From Halisarca cf. caerulea (Eukaryota; Porifera; Demospongiae; Chondrillida; Halisarcidae), in assembly GCA_963170055.1 (NCBI GenBank), contig CAUJGJ010000161.1, positions 2,481,475-2,545,474 on the forward strand: a stretch of DNA of 64,000 nt, given 5' to 3'. Shown here piece by piece: positions 37,158 to 49,323 of this stretch. Position 1 is the stretch's first letter; each line of letters starts with the position of its first letter. The notes under the pieces were generated by a model that saw only the letters and a program-made list of their open reading frames with translations, was not told the DNA's origin and did not search any database. The translations under genes and the position numbers were made by a program.

Positions 37158-38133
37158 AAGATAAAGTTAGAAACATAACTTTAAATTTAAGCAAAGTGAA
37201 AAATTGGCAAAGTTCCTAAGATATGACAAATGAAATACTAAGTTTAAAACGTTACAAACTTTAAATAATATTTATCGCAAAGATAAAGTTAGAAACATAA
37301 CTTTAAAATTAGGCAAAGTGAAATTTTGGCAAAGTTCCTAAGATATGACAAATGAAATACTAATTTCAACTTTCTAAGAAAGCTAAGTTTAAAACGTTAC
37401 AAACTTTAAATAATATTTATCGCAAAGATAAAGTTCCTAAGATATGACAAATGAAATACTAAGTTTAAAACGTTACAAACTTTAAATAATATTTATCGAA
37501 AAGATAAAGTTAGAAACATAACTTTAAAATTAGGCAAAGTGAAATTTTGGCAAAGTTCCTAAGATATGACAAATGAAATACTAATTTCAACTTTCTAAGA
37601 AAGTTAAGTTTAAAACGTTACAAACTTTAAATAATATTTATCGCAAAGATAAAGTTAGAAACATAACTTTAAATTTAAGCAAAGTGAAAAATTGGCAAAG
37701 TTCCTAAGATATGACAAATGAAATACTAAGTTTAAAACGTTACAAACTTTAAATAATATTTATCGCAAAGATAAAGTTAGAAACATAACTTTAAAATTAG
37801 GCAAAGTGAAATTTTGGCAAAGTTCCTAAGATATGACAAATGAAATACTAATTTCAACTTTCTAAGAAAGCTAAGTTTAAAACGTTACAAACTTTAAATA
37901 ATATTTATCGCAAAGATAAAGTTCCTAAGATATGACAAATGAAATACTAAGTTTAAAACGTTACAAACTTTAAATAATATTTATCGAAAAGATAAAGTTA
38001 GAAACATAACTTTAAAATTAGGCAAAGTGAAATTTTGGCAAAGTTCCTAAGATATGACAAATGAAATACTAATTTCAACTTTCTAAGAAAGTTAAGTTTA
38101 AAACGTTACAAACTTTAAATAATATTTATCGCA
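37158..38133 (+). repeat. Two 488-bp core units in tandem
   Basis: Cores at 37158-37645 and 37646-38133; a third core at 38134 opens the next, longer unit. The 104 T>C sites at 37383, 37871 and 38359 are exactly 488 bp apart, and I saw no difference among these copies on reading. Near identity implies very recent amplification or continuing homogenisation. Confidence 0.92.
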
Positions 38134-39346
38134 AAGATAAAGTTAGAAACATAACTTTAAATTTAAGCAAAGTGAAAAATTGGCAAAGTTCCTAAGATAT
38201 GACAAATGAAATACTAAGTTTAAAACGTTACAAACTTTAAATAATATTTATCGCAAAGATAAAGTTAGAAACATAACTTTAAAATTAGGCAAAGTGAAAT
38301 TTTGGCAAAGTTCCTAAGATATGACAAATGAAATACTAATTTCAACTTTCTAAGAAAGCTAAGTTTAAAACGTTACAAACTTTAAATAATATTTATCGCA
38401 AAGATAAAGTTCCTAAGATATGACAAATGAAATACTAAGTTTAAAACGTTACAAACTTTAAATAATATTTATCGAAAAGATAAAGTTAGAAACATAACTT
38501 TAAAATTAGGCAAAGTGAAATTTTGGCAAAGTTCCTAAGATATGACAAATGAAATACTAATTTCAACTTTCTAAGAAAGTTAAGTTTAAAACGTTACAAA
38601 CTTTAAATAATATTTATCGCAAAGATAAAGTTAGAAACATAACTTTAAATTTAAGCAAAGTGAAAAATTGGCAAAGTTCCTAAGATATGACAAATGAAAT
38701 ACTAATTTTAACTTTCTAAGAAAGTTAAGTTTAAAACGTTACAAACTTTAAATAATATTTATCGCAAAGATAAAGTTAGAAACATAACTTTAAAATTAGG
38801 CAAAGTGAAAAATTGGCAAAGTTCCTAAGATCTGACAAATGAAATACTAATTTCAACTTTCTAAGAAAGTTAAGTTTAAAACGTTACAAACTTTAAATAA
38901 TATTTATCGCAAAGATAAAGTTAGAAACATAACTTTAAATTTAAGCAAAGAGAAAAATTGGCAAAGTTCCTAAGATATGACAAATGAAATACTAATTCTA
39001 ACTTTCTAAGAAAGTTAAGTTTAAAACGTTAATAACTTTAAATAATATTTATCGCAAAGATAAAGTTAGAAACATAACTTTAAAATTAGGCAAAGTGAAA
39101 AATTGGCAAAGTTCTTAAGATATGACAAATGAAATACTAATTTTAACTTTCTAAGAAAGTTAAGTTTAAAACGTTACAAACTTTAAATAATATTTATCGC
39201 AAAGATAAAGTTAGAAACATAACTTTAAAATTAGGCAAAGTGAAAAATTGGCAAAGTTCCTAAGATCTGACAAATGAAATACTAATTTCAACTTTCTAAG
39301 AAAGTTAAGTTTAAAACGTTACAAACTTTAAATAATATTTATCGCA
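38134..39346 (+). repeat. 1213-bp unit, variant ending in G-BglII
   Basis: Core at 38134-38621, then E (38622), G-BglII (38767), E-agag (38912), G (39057) and a second G-BglII (39202) in place of the C of the other 1213-bp units. The two AGATCT sites are 435 bp apart, as at 42720 and 43155. The G at 39057 lacks the CATAAGTTT mark. The unit therefore has the usual length but a different history. Confidence 0.88.
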
Positions 39347-41047
39347 AAGATAAAGTTAGAAACATAACTTTAAATTTAAGCAAAGTGAAAAATTGGCAAA
39401 GTTCCTAAGATATGACAAATGAAATACTAAGTTTAAAACGTTACAAACTTTAAATAATATTTATCGCAAAGATAAAGTTAGAAACATAACTTTAAAATTA
39501 GGCAAAGTGAAATTTTGGCAAAGTTCCTAAGATATGACAAATGAAATACTAATTTCAACTTTCTAAGAAAGCTAAGTTTAAAACGTTACAAACTTTAAAT
39601 AATATTTATCGCAAAGATAAAGTTCCTAAGATATGACAAATGAAATACTAAGTTTAAAACGTTACAAACTTTAAATAATATTTATCGAAAAGATAAAGTT
39701 AGAAACATAACTTTAAAATTAGGCAAAGTGAAATTTTGGCAAAGTTCCTAAGATATGACAAATGAAATACTAATTTCAACTTTCTAAGAAAGTTAAGTTT
39801 AAAACGTTACAAACTTTAAATAATATTTATCGCAAAGATAAAGTTAGAAACATAACTTTAAATTTAAGCAAAGTGAAAAATTGGCAAAGTTCCTAAGATA
39901 TGACAAATGAAATACTAAGTTTAAAACGTTACAAACTTTAAATAATATTTATCGCAAAGATAAAGTTAGAAACATAACTTTAAAATTAGGCAAAGTGAAA
40001 TTTTGGCAAAGTTCCTAAGATATGACAAATGAAATACTAATTTCAACTTTCTAGGAAAGCTAAGTTTAAAACGTTACAAACTTTAAATAATATTTATCGC
40101 AAAGATAAAGTTCCTAAGATATGACAAATGAAATACTAAGTTTAAAACGTTACAAACTTTAAATAATATTTATCGAAAAGATAAAGTTAGAAACATAACT
40201 TTAAAATTAGGCAAAGTGAAATTTTGGCAAAGTTCCTAAGATATGACAAATGAAATACTAATTTCAACTTTCTAAGAAAGTTAAGTTTAAAACGTTACAA
40301 ACTTTAAATAATATTTATCGCAAAGATAAAGTTAGAAACATAACTTTAAATTTAAGCAAAGTGAAAAATTGGCAAAGTTCCTAAGATATGACAAATGAAA
40401 TACTAATTTTAACTTTCTAAGAAAGTTAAGTTTAAAACGTTACAAACTTTAAATAATATTTATCGCAAAGATAAAGTTAGAAACATAACTTTAAAATTAG
40501 GCAAAGTGAAAAATTGGCAAAGTTCCTAAGATCTGACAAATGAAATACTAATTTCAACTTTCTAAGAAAGTTAAGTTTAAAACGTTACAAACTTTAAATA
40601 ATATTTATCGCAAAGATAAAGTTAGAAACATAACTTTAAATTTAAGCAAAGAGAAAAATTGGCAAAGTTCCTAAGATATGACAAATGAAATACTAATTCT
40701 AACTTTCTAAGAAAGTTAAGTTTAAAACGTTAATAACTTTAAATAATATTTATCGCAAAGATAAAGTTAGAAACATAAGTTTAAAATTAGGCAAAGTGAA
40801 AAATTGGCAAAGTTCTTAAGATATGACAAATGAAATACTAATTTTAACTTTCTAAGAAAGTTAAGTTTAAAACGTTACAAACTTTAAATAATATTTATCG
40901 CAAAGATAAAGTTAGAAACATAACTTTAAAATTAGGCAAAGTGAAATTTTGGCAAAGTTCCTAAGATATGACAAATGAAATACTAATTTCAACTTTCTAA
41001 GAAAGTTAAGTTTAAAACGTTACAAACTTTAAATAATATTTATCGCA
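39347..41047 (+). repeat. 488-bp core followed by a 1213-bp unit
   Basis: A core at 39347-39834, then a 1213-bp unit at 39835-41047 with G-BglII (40468), E-agag (40613), G with CATAAGTTT (40758) and C (40903). The 488+1213 pairing also occurs at 35457-37157, giving a 1701-bp composite. Confidence 0.88.
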
Positions 41048-42511
41048 AAGATAAAGTTAGAAACATAACTTTAAATTTAAGCAAAGTGAAAAATTGGCAA
41101 AGTTCCTAAGATATGACAAATGAAATACTAAGTTTAAAACGTTACAAACTTTAAATAATATTTATCGCAAAGATAAAGTTAGAAACATAACTTTAAAATT
41201 AGGCAAAGTGAAATTTTGGCAAAGTTCCTAAGATATGACAAATGAAATACTAATTTCAACTTTCTAAGAAAGCTAAGTTTAAAACGTTACAAACTTTAAA
41301 TAATATTTATCGCAAAGATAAAGTTCCTAAGATATGACAAATGAAATACTAAGTTTAAAACGTTACAAACTTTAAATAATATTTATCGAAAAGATAAAGT
41401 TAGAAACATAACTTTAAAATTAGGCAAAGTGAAATTTTGGCAAAGTTCCTAAGATATGACAAATGAAATACTAATTTCAACTTTCTAAGAAAGTTAAGTT
41501 TAAAACGTTACAAACTTTAAATAATATTTATCGCAAAGATAAAGTTAGAAACATAACTTTAAATTTAAGCAAAGTGAAAAATTGGCAAAGTTCCTAAGAT
41601 ATGACAAATGAAATACTAAGTTTAAAACGTTACAAACTTTAAATAATATTTATCGCAAAGATAAAGTTAGAAACATAACTTTAAAATTAGGCAAAGTGAA
41701 ATTTTGGCAAAGTTCCTAAGATATGACAAATGAAATACTAATTTCAACTTTCTAAGAAAGCTAAGTTTAAAACGTTACAAACTTTAAATAATATTTATCG
41801 CAAAGATAAAGTTCCTAAGATATGACAAATGAAATACTAAGTTTAAAACGTTACAAACTTTAAATAATATTTATCGAAAAGATAAAGTTAGAAACATAAC
41901 TTTAAAATTAGGCAAAGTGAAATTTTGGCAAAGTTCCTAAGATATGACAAATGAAATACTAATTTCAACTTTCTAAGAAAGTTAAGTTTAAAACGTTACA
42001 AACTTTAAATAATATTTATCGCAAAGATAAAGTTAGAAACATAACTTTAAATTTAAGCAAAGTGAAAAATTGGCAAAGTTCCTAAGATATGACAAATGAA
42101 ATACTAAGTTTAAAACGTTACAAACTTTAAATAATATTTATCGCAAAGATAAAGTTAGAAACATAACTTTAAAATTAGGCAAAGTGAAATTTTGGCAAAG
42201 TTCCTAAGATATGACAAATGAAATACTAATTTCAACTTTCTAAGAAAGCTAAGTTTAAAACGTTACAAACTTTAAATAATATTTATCGCAAAGATAAAGT
42301 TCCTAAGATATGACAAATGAAATACTAAGTTTAAAACGTTACAAACTTTAAATAATATTTATCGAAAAGATAAAGTTAGAAACATAACTTTAAAATTAGG
42401 CAAAGTGAAATTTTGGCAAAGTTCCTAAGATATGACAAATGAAATACTAATTTCAACTTTCTAAGAAAGTTAAGTTTAAAACGTTACAAACTTTAAATAA
42501 TATTTATCGCA
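41048..42511 (+). repeat. Three 488-bp core units in tandem
   Basis: Cores at 41048, 41536 and 42024. Together with 37158-38621 they form two runs of three adjacent cores. The last is followed by E, G-BglII, E-agag and G (42512-43091), as in the 1213-bp units, after which tetramer-type material continues and no further core appears in the window. Confidence 0.92.
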
Positions 42512-44396
42512 AAGATAAAGTTAGAAACATAACTTTAAATTTAAGCAAAGTGAAAAATTGGCAAAGTTCCTAAGATATGACAAATGAAATACTAATTTTA
42601 ACTTTCTAAGAAAGTTAAGTTTAAAACGTTACAAACTTTAAATAATATTTATCGCAAAGATAAAGTTAGAAACATAACTTTAAAATTAGGCAAAGTGAAA
42701 AATTGGCAAAGTTCCTAAGATCTGACAAATGAAATACTAATTTCAACTTTCTAAGAAAGTTAAGTTTAAAACGTTACAAACTTTAAATAATATTTATCGC
42801 AAAGATAAAGTTAGAAACATAACTTTAAATTTAAGCAAAGAGAAAAATTGGCAAAGTTCCTAAGATATGACAAATGAAATACTAATTCTAACTTTCTAAG
42901 AAAGTTAAGTTTAAAACGTTAATAACTTTAAATAATATTTATCGCAAAGATAAAGTTAGAAACATAACTTTAAAATTAGGCAAAGTGAAAAATTGGCAAA
43001 GTTCTTAAGATATGACAAATGAAATACTAATTTTAACTTTCTAAGAAAGTTAAGTTTAAAACGTTACAAACTTTAAATAATATTTATCGCAAAGATAAAG
43101 TTAGAAACATAACTTTAAAATTAGGCAAAGTGAAAAATTGGCAAAGTTCCTAAGATCTGACAAATGAAATACTAATTTCAACTTTCTAAGAAAGTTAAGT
43201 TTAAAACGTTACAAACTTTAAATAATATTTATCGCAAAGATAAAGTTAGAAACATAACTTTAAATTTAAGCAAAGAGAAAAATTGGCAAAGTTCCTAAGA
43301 TATGACAAATGAAATACTAATTCTAACTTTCTAAGAAAGTTAAGTTTAAAACGTTAATAACTTTAAATAATATTTATCGCAAAGATAAAGTTAGAAACAT
43401 AACTTTAAAATTAGGCAAAGTGAAAAATTGGCAAAGTTCTTAAGATATGACAAATGAAATACTAATTTTAACTTTCTAAGAAAGTTAAGTTTAAAACGTT
43501 ACAAACTTTAAATAATATTTATCGCAAAGATAAAGTTAGAAAGATAACTATAAAATTAGGCAAAGTGAAATTTTGGTAAAGTTCCTAAGATATGACAAAT
43601 GAAATACTAATTTCAACTTTCTAAGAAAGTTAAGTTTAAAACGTTACAAACTTTAAATAATATTTATCGCAAAGATAAAGTTAGAAACATAACTTTAAAA
43701 TTAGGCAAAGTGAAAAATTGGCAAAGTTCCTAAGATATGACAAATGAAATACTAATTTTAACTTTCTAAGAAAGTTAAGTTTAAAACGTTAATAACTTTA
43801 AATAATATTTATCGCAAAGATAAAGTTAGAAACATAACTTTAAAATTAGGCAAAGTGAAAAATTGGCAAAGTTCTTAAGATATGACAAATGAAATACTAA
43901 TTTTAACTTTCTAAGAAAGTTAAGTTTAAAACGTTACAAACTTTAAATAATATTTATCGCAAAGATAAAGTTAGAAAGATAACTATAAAATTAGGCAAAG
44001 TGAAAAATTGGCAAAGTTCCTAAGATATGACAAATGAAATACTAATTTTAACTTTCTAAGAAAGTTAAGTTTAAAACGTTAATAACTTTAAATAATATTT
44101 ATCGCAAAGATAAAGTTAGAAACATAACTTTAAAATTAGGCAAAGTGAAAAATTGGCAAAGTTCTTAAGATATGACAAATGAAATACTAATTTTAACTTT
44201 CTAAGAAAGTTAAGTTTAAAACGTTACAAACTTTAAATAATATTTATCGCAAAGATATAGTTAGAAACATAACTTTAAATTTAAGCAAAGTGAAAAATTG
44301 GCAAAGTTCCTAAGATGTGACAAATGAAATACTAATTTTAACTTCATAAGAAAGTTAAGTTTAAAACGTTACAAACTTTAAATAATATTTATCGCA
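42512..44396 (+). repeat. Tetramer-type transition block
   Basis: Thirteen monomers: E, G-BglII (42657), E-agag, G, G-BglII (43092), E-agag, G, B' (43527, with GGTAAAG), G, G, B, G, H. The run 43092-43671 is a complete 580-bp tetramer as at 19328-22952. The H at 44252 has GATGTGAC and ACTTCATAAG. It occupies the same place relative to the C/E block as 22373-23677 does to 23678. Confidence 0.86.
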
Positions 44397-46423
44397 AAGA
44401 TAAAGTTAGAAAGATAACTATAAAATTAGGCAAAGTGAAAAATTGGCAAAGTTCCTAAGATATGACAAATGAAATACAAATTTTAACTTTCTAAGAAAGT
44501 TAAGTTTAAAACGTTACAAACTTTAAATAATATTTATCGCAAAGATAAAGTTAGAAACATAACTTTAAAATTAGGCAAAGTGAAATTTTGGCAAAGTTCC
44601 TAAGATATGACAAATGAAATACTAATTTCAACTTTCTAAGAAAGTTAAGTTTAAAACGTTACAAACTTTAAATAATATTTATCGCAAAGATAAAGTTAGA
44701 AACATAACTTTAAATTTAAGCAAAGTGAAAAATTGGCAAAGTTCCTAAGATATGACAAATGAAATACTAATTTTAACTTTCTAAGAAAGTTAAGTTTAAA
44801 ACGTTACAAACTTTAAATAATATTTATCGCAAAGATAAAGTTAGAAACATAACTTTAAAATTAGGCAAAGTGAAATTTTGGCAAAGTTCCTAAGATATGA
44901 CAAATGAAATACTAATTTCAACTTTCTAAGAAAGTTAAGTTTAAAACGTTACAAACTTTAAATAATATTTATCGCAAAGATAAAGTTAGAAAGATAACTA
45001 TAAAATTAGGCAAAGTGAAAAATTGGCAAAGTTCCTAAGATATGACAAATGAAATACAAATTTTAACTTTCTAAGAAAGTTAAGTTTAAAACGTTACAAA
45101 CTTTAAATAATATTTATCGCAAAGATAAAGTTAGAAACATAACTTTAAAATTAGGCAAAGTGAAATTTTGGCAAAGTTCCTAAGATATGACAAATGAAAT
45201 ACTAATTTCAACTTTCTAAGAAAGTTAAGTTTAAAACGTTACAAACTTTAAATAATATTTATCGCAAAGATAAAGTTAGAAACATAACTTTAAATTTAAG
45301 CAAAGTGAAAAATTGGCAAAGTTCCTAAGATATGACAAATGAAATACTAATTTTAACTTTCTAAGAAAGTTAAGTTTAAAACGTTACAAACTTTAAATAA
45401 TATTTATCGCAAAGATAAAGTTAGAAACATAACTTTAAAATTAGGCAAAGTGAAATTTTGGCAAAGTTCCTAAGATATGACAAATGAAATACTAATTTCA
45501 ACTTTCTAAGAAAGTTAAGTTTAAAACGTTACAAACTTTAAATAATATTTATCGCAAAGATAAAGTTAGAAACATAACTTTAAATTTAAGCAAAGTGAAA
45601 AATTGGCAAAGTTCCTAAGATATGACAAATGAAATACTAATTTTAACTTTCTAAGAAAGTTAAGTTTAAAACGTTACAAACTTTAAATAATATTTATCGC
45701 AAAGATAAAGTTAGAAAGATAACTATAAAATTAGGCAAAGTGAAAAATTGGCAAAGTTCCTAAGATATGACAAATGAAATACTAATTTTAACTTTCTAAG
45801 AAAGTTAAGTTTAAAACGTTACAAACTTTAAATAATATTTATCGCAAAGATAAAGTTAGAAACATAACTTTAAAATTAGGCAAAGTGAAATTTTGGCAAA
45901 GTTCCTAAGATATGACAAATGAAATACTAATTTCAACTTTCTAAGAAAGTTAAGTTTAAAACGTTACAAACTTTAAATAATATTTATCGCAAAGATATAG
46001 TTAGAAACATAACTTTAAATTTAAGCAAAGTGAAAAATTGGCAAAGTTCCTAAGATATGACAAATGAAATACTAATTTTAACTTCATAAGAAAGTTAAGT
46101 TTAAAACGTTACAAACTTTAAATAATATTTATCGCAAAGATAAAGTTAGAAAGATAACTATAAAATTAGGCAAAGTGAAAAATTGGCAAAGTTCCTAAGA
46201 TATGACAAATGAAATACTAATTTTAACTTTCTAAGAAAGTTAAGTTTAAAACGTTACAAACTTTAAATAATATTTATCGCAAAGATAAAGTTAGAAACAT
46301 AACTTTAAAATTAAGCAAAGTGAAATTTTGGCAAAGTTCCTAAGATATGACAAATGAAATACTAATTTTAACTTTCTAAGAAAGTTAAGTTTAAAACGTT
46401 ACAAACTTTAAATATTTATCGCA
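44397..46423 (+). repeat. C/E dimer block, second copy
   Basis: Order is B-C-E-C-B-C-E-C-E-B-C-H-B-F. The B monomers at 44397 and 44977 both carry ATACAAATTTT, so B-C-E-C (580 bp) was duplicated here relative to 23678-25559, while the E-F dimers of the first copy are absent. The end (B-C-H-B-F with the 142-bp F at 46282) matches 24838-25559. Confidence 0.87.
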
Positions 46424-49323
46424 AAGATAAAGTTAGAAACATAACTTTAAATTTAAGCAAAATGAAAAATTGGCAAAGTTCTTAAGATATGACAAATGAA
46501 ATACTAATTTTAACTTTCTAAGAAAGTTAAGTTTAAAACGTTACAAACTTTAAATAATAATTATCGCAAAGATAAAGTTAGAAAGATAACTATAAAATTA
46601 GGCAAAGTTAAAAATTGGCAAAGTTCCTAAGATATGACAAATGAAATACTAATTTTAACTTTCTAAGAAAGTTAAGTTTAAAACGTTACAAACTTTAAAT
46701 AATATTTATCGCAAAGATAAAGTTAGAAACATAACTTAAAAATTAGGCAAAGTGAAATATTGGCAAAGTTCCTAAGATATGACAAATGAAATACTAATTT
46801 TAACTTTCTAAGAAAGTTAAGTTTAAAACGTTACAAACTTTAAATAATATTTATCGCAAAGATAAAGTTAGAAACATAACTTTAAATTTAAGCAAAATGA
46901 AAAATTGGCAAAGTTCTTAAGATATGACAAATGAAATACTAATTTTAACTTTCTAAGAAAGTTAAGTTTAAAACGTTACAAACTTTAAATAATATTTATC
47001 GCAAAGATAAAGTTAGAAAGATAACTATAAAATTAGGCAAAGTGAAAAATTGGCAAAGTTCCTAAGATATGACAAATGAAATACTAATTTTAACTTTCTA
47101 AGAAAGTTAAGTTTAAAACGTTACAAACTTTGAATAATATTTATCGCAAAGATAAAGTTAGAAACATAACTTTAAAATTAGGCAAAGTGAAATTTTGGCA
47201 AAGTTCCTAAGATATGACAAATAATATACTAATTTCAACTTTCTAAGAAAGTTAAGTTTAAAACGTTACAAACTTTAAATAATATTTATCGCAAAGATAA
47301 AGTTAGAAACTTAACTTAAAAATTAGGCAAAGTGAAATATTGGCAAAGTTCCTAAGATATGACAAATGAAATACTAATTTTAACTTTCTAAGAAAGTTAA
47401 GTTTAAAACGTTACAAACTTTAAATAATATTTATCGCAAAGATAAAGTTAGAAACATAACTTTAAATTTAAGCAAAGTGAAAAATTGGCAAAGTTCCTAA
47501 GATATGACAAATGAAATACTAATTTTAACTTTCTAAGAAAGTTAAGTTTAAAACGTTACAAACTTTAAATAATATTTATCGCAAAGATAAAGTTAGAAAC
47601 ATAACTTTAAATTTAAGCAAAGTGAAAAATTGGCAAAGTTCCTAAGATATGACAAATGAAATACTAATTTTAACTTTCTAAGAAAGTTAAGTTTAAAACG
47701 TTACAAACTTTAAATAATATTTATCGCAAAGATAAAGTTAGAAACATAACTTTAAAATTAGGCAAAGTGAAATTTTGGCAAAGTTCCTAAGATATGACAA
47801 ATGAAATACTAATTTCAACTTTCTAAGAAAGTTAAGTTTAAAACGTTACAAACTTTAAATAATATTTATCGCAAAGATAAAGTTAGAAACTTAACTTAAA
47901 AATTAGGCAAAGTGAAATATTGGCAAAGTTCCTAAGATATGACAAATGAAATACTAATTTTAACTTTCTAAGAAAGTTAAGTTTAAAACGTTACAAACTT
48001 TAAATAATATTTATCGCAAAGATAAAGTTAGAAACATAACTTTAAATTTAAGCAAAATGAAAAATTGGCAAAGTTCTTAAGATATGACAAATGAAATACT
48101 AATTTTAACTTTCTAAGAAAGTTAAGTTTAAAACGTTACAAACTTTAAATAATATTTATCGCAAAGATAAAGTTAGAAAGATAACTATAAAATTAGGCAA
48201 AGTGAAAAATTGGCAAAGTTCCTAAGATATGACAAATGAAATACTAATTTTAACTTTCTAAGAAAGTTAAGTTTAAAACGTTACAAACTTTAAATAATAT
48301 TTATCGCAAAGATAAAGTTAGAAACATAACTTTAAAATTAGGCAAAGTGAAATTTTGGCAAAGTTCCTAAGATATGACAAATAATATACTAATTTCAACT
48401 TTCTGAGAAAGTTAAGTTTAAAACGTTACAAACTTTAAATAATATTTATCGCAAAGATAAAGTTAGAAACTTAACTTAAAAATTAGGCAAAGTGAAATAT
48501 TGGCAAAGTTCCTAAGATATGACAAATGAAATACTAATTTTAACTTTCTAAGAAAGTTAAGTTTAAAACGTTAATAACTTTAAATAATATTTATCGCAAA
48601 GATAAAGTTAGAAACATAACTTTAAAATTAGGCAAAGTGAAAAATTGGCAAAGTTCCTAAGATATGACAAATGAAATACTAATTTCAACTTTCTAAGAAA
48701 GTTAAGTTTAAAACGTTACAAACTTTAAATAATATTTATCGCAAAGATAAAGTTAGAAACATAACTTTAAAATTAGGCAAAGTGAAAAATTGGCAAAGTT
48801 CTTAAGATATGACAAATGAAATACTAATTTTAACTTTCTAAGAAAGTTAAGTTTAAAACGTTACAAAGTTTAAATAATATTTATCGCAAAGATAAAGTTA
48901 GAAAGATAACTATAAAATTAGGCAAAGTGAAAAATTGGCAAAGTTCCTAAGATATGACAAATGAAATACTAATTTTAACTTTCTAAGAAAGTTAAGTTTA
49001 AAACGTTACAAACTTTAAATAATATTTATCGCAAAGATATAGTTAGAAACATAACTTTAAATTTAAGCAAAGTGAAAAATTGGCAAAGTTCCTAAGATAT
49101 GACAAATGAAATACTAATTTCAACTTTCTAAGAAAGTTAAGTTTAAAACGTTACAAACTTTAAATAATATTTATCGCAAAGATAAAGTTAGAAAGATAAC
49201 TATAAAATTAGGCAAAGTGAAAAATTGGCAAAGTTCCTAAGATATGACAAATGAAATACTAATTTTAACTTTCTAAGAAAGTTAAGTTTAAAACGTTACA
49301 AACTTTAAATAATATTTATCGCA
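46424..49323 (+). repeat. Third occurrence of the A-B-C-D HOR block
   Basis: Order is A-B-D'-A-B-C-D-E-E-C-D-A-B-C-D-G-G-B-H-B, starts 46424 to 49179. AATAATTATCG and AAAGTTAAAAATT near the start repeat 25691 and 25742. After E-E it skips F-B and continues with C-D-A-B-C-D-G-G-B-H as at 5647-7096. The C at 48309 has a private CTGAGAAAG. It thus combines the front of the block at 25.6 kb with the back of the block at 5.6 kb. Confidence 0.87.
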
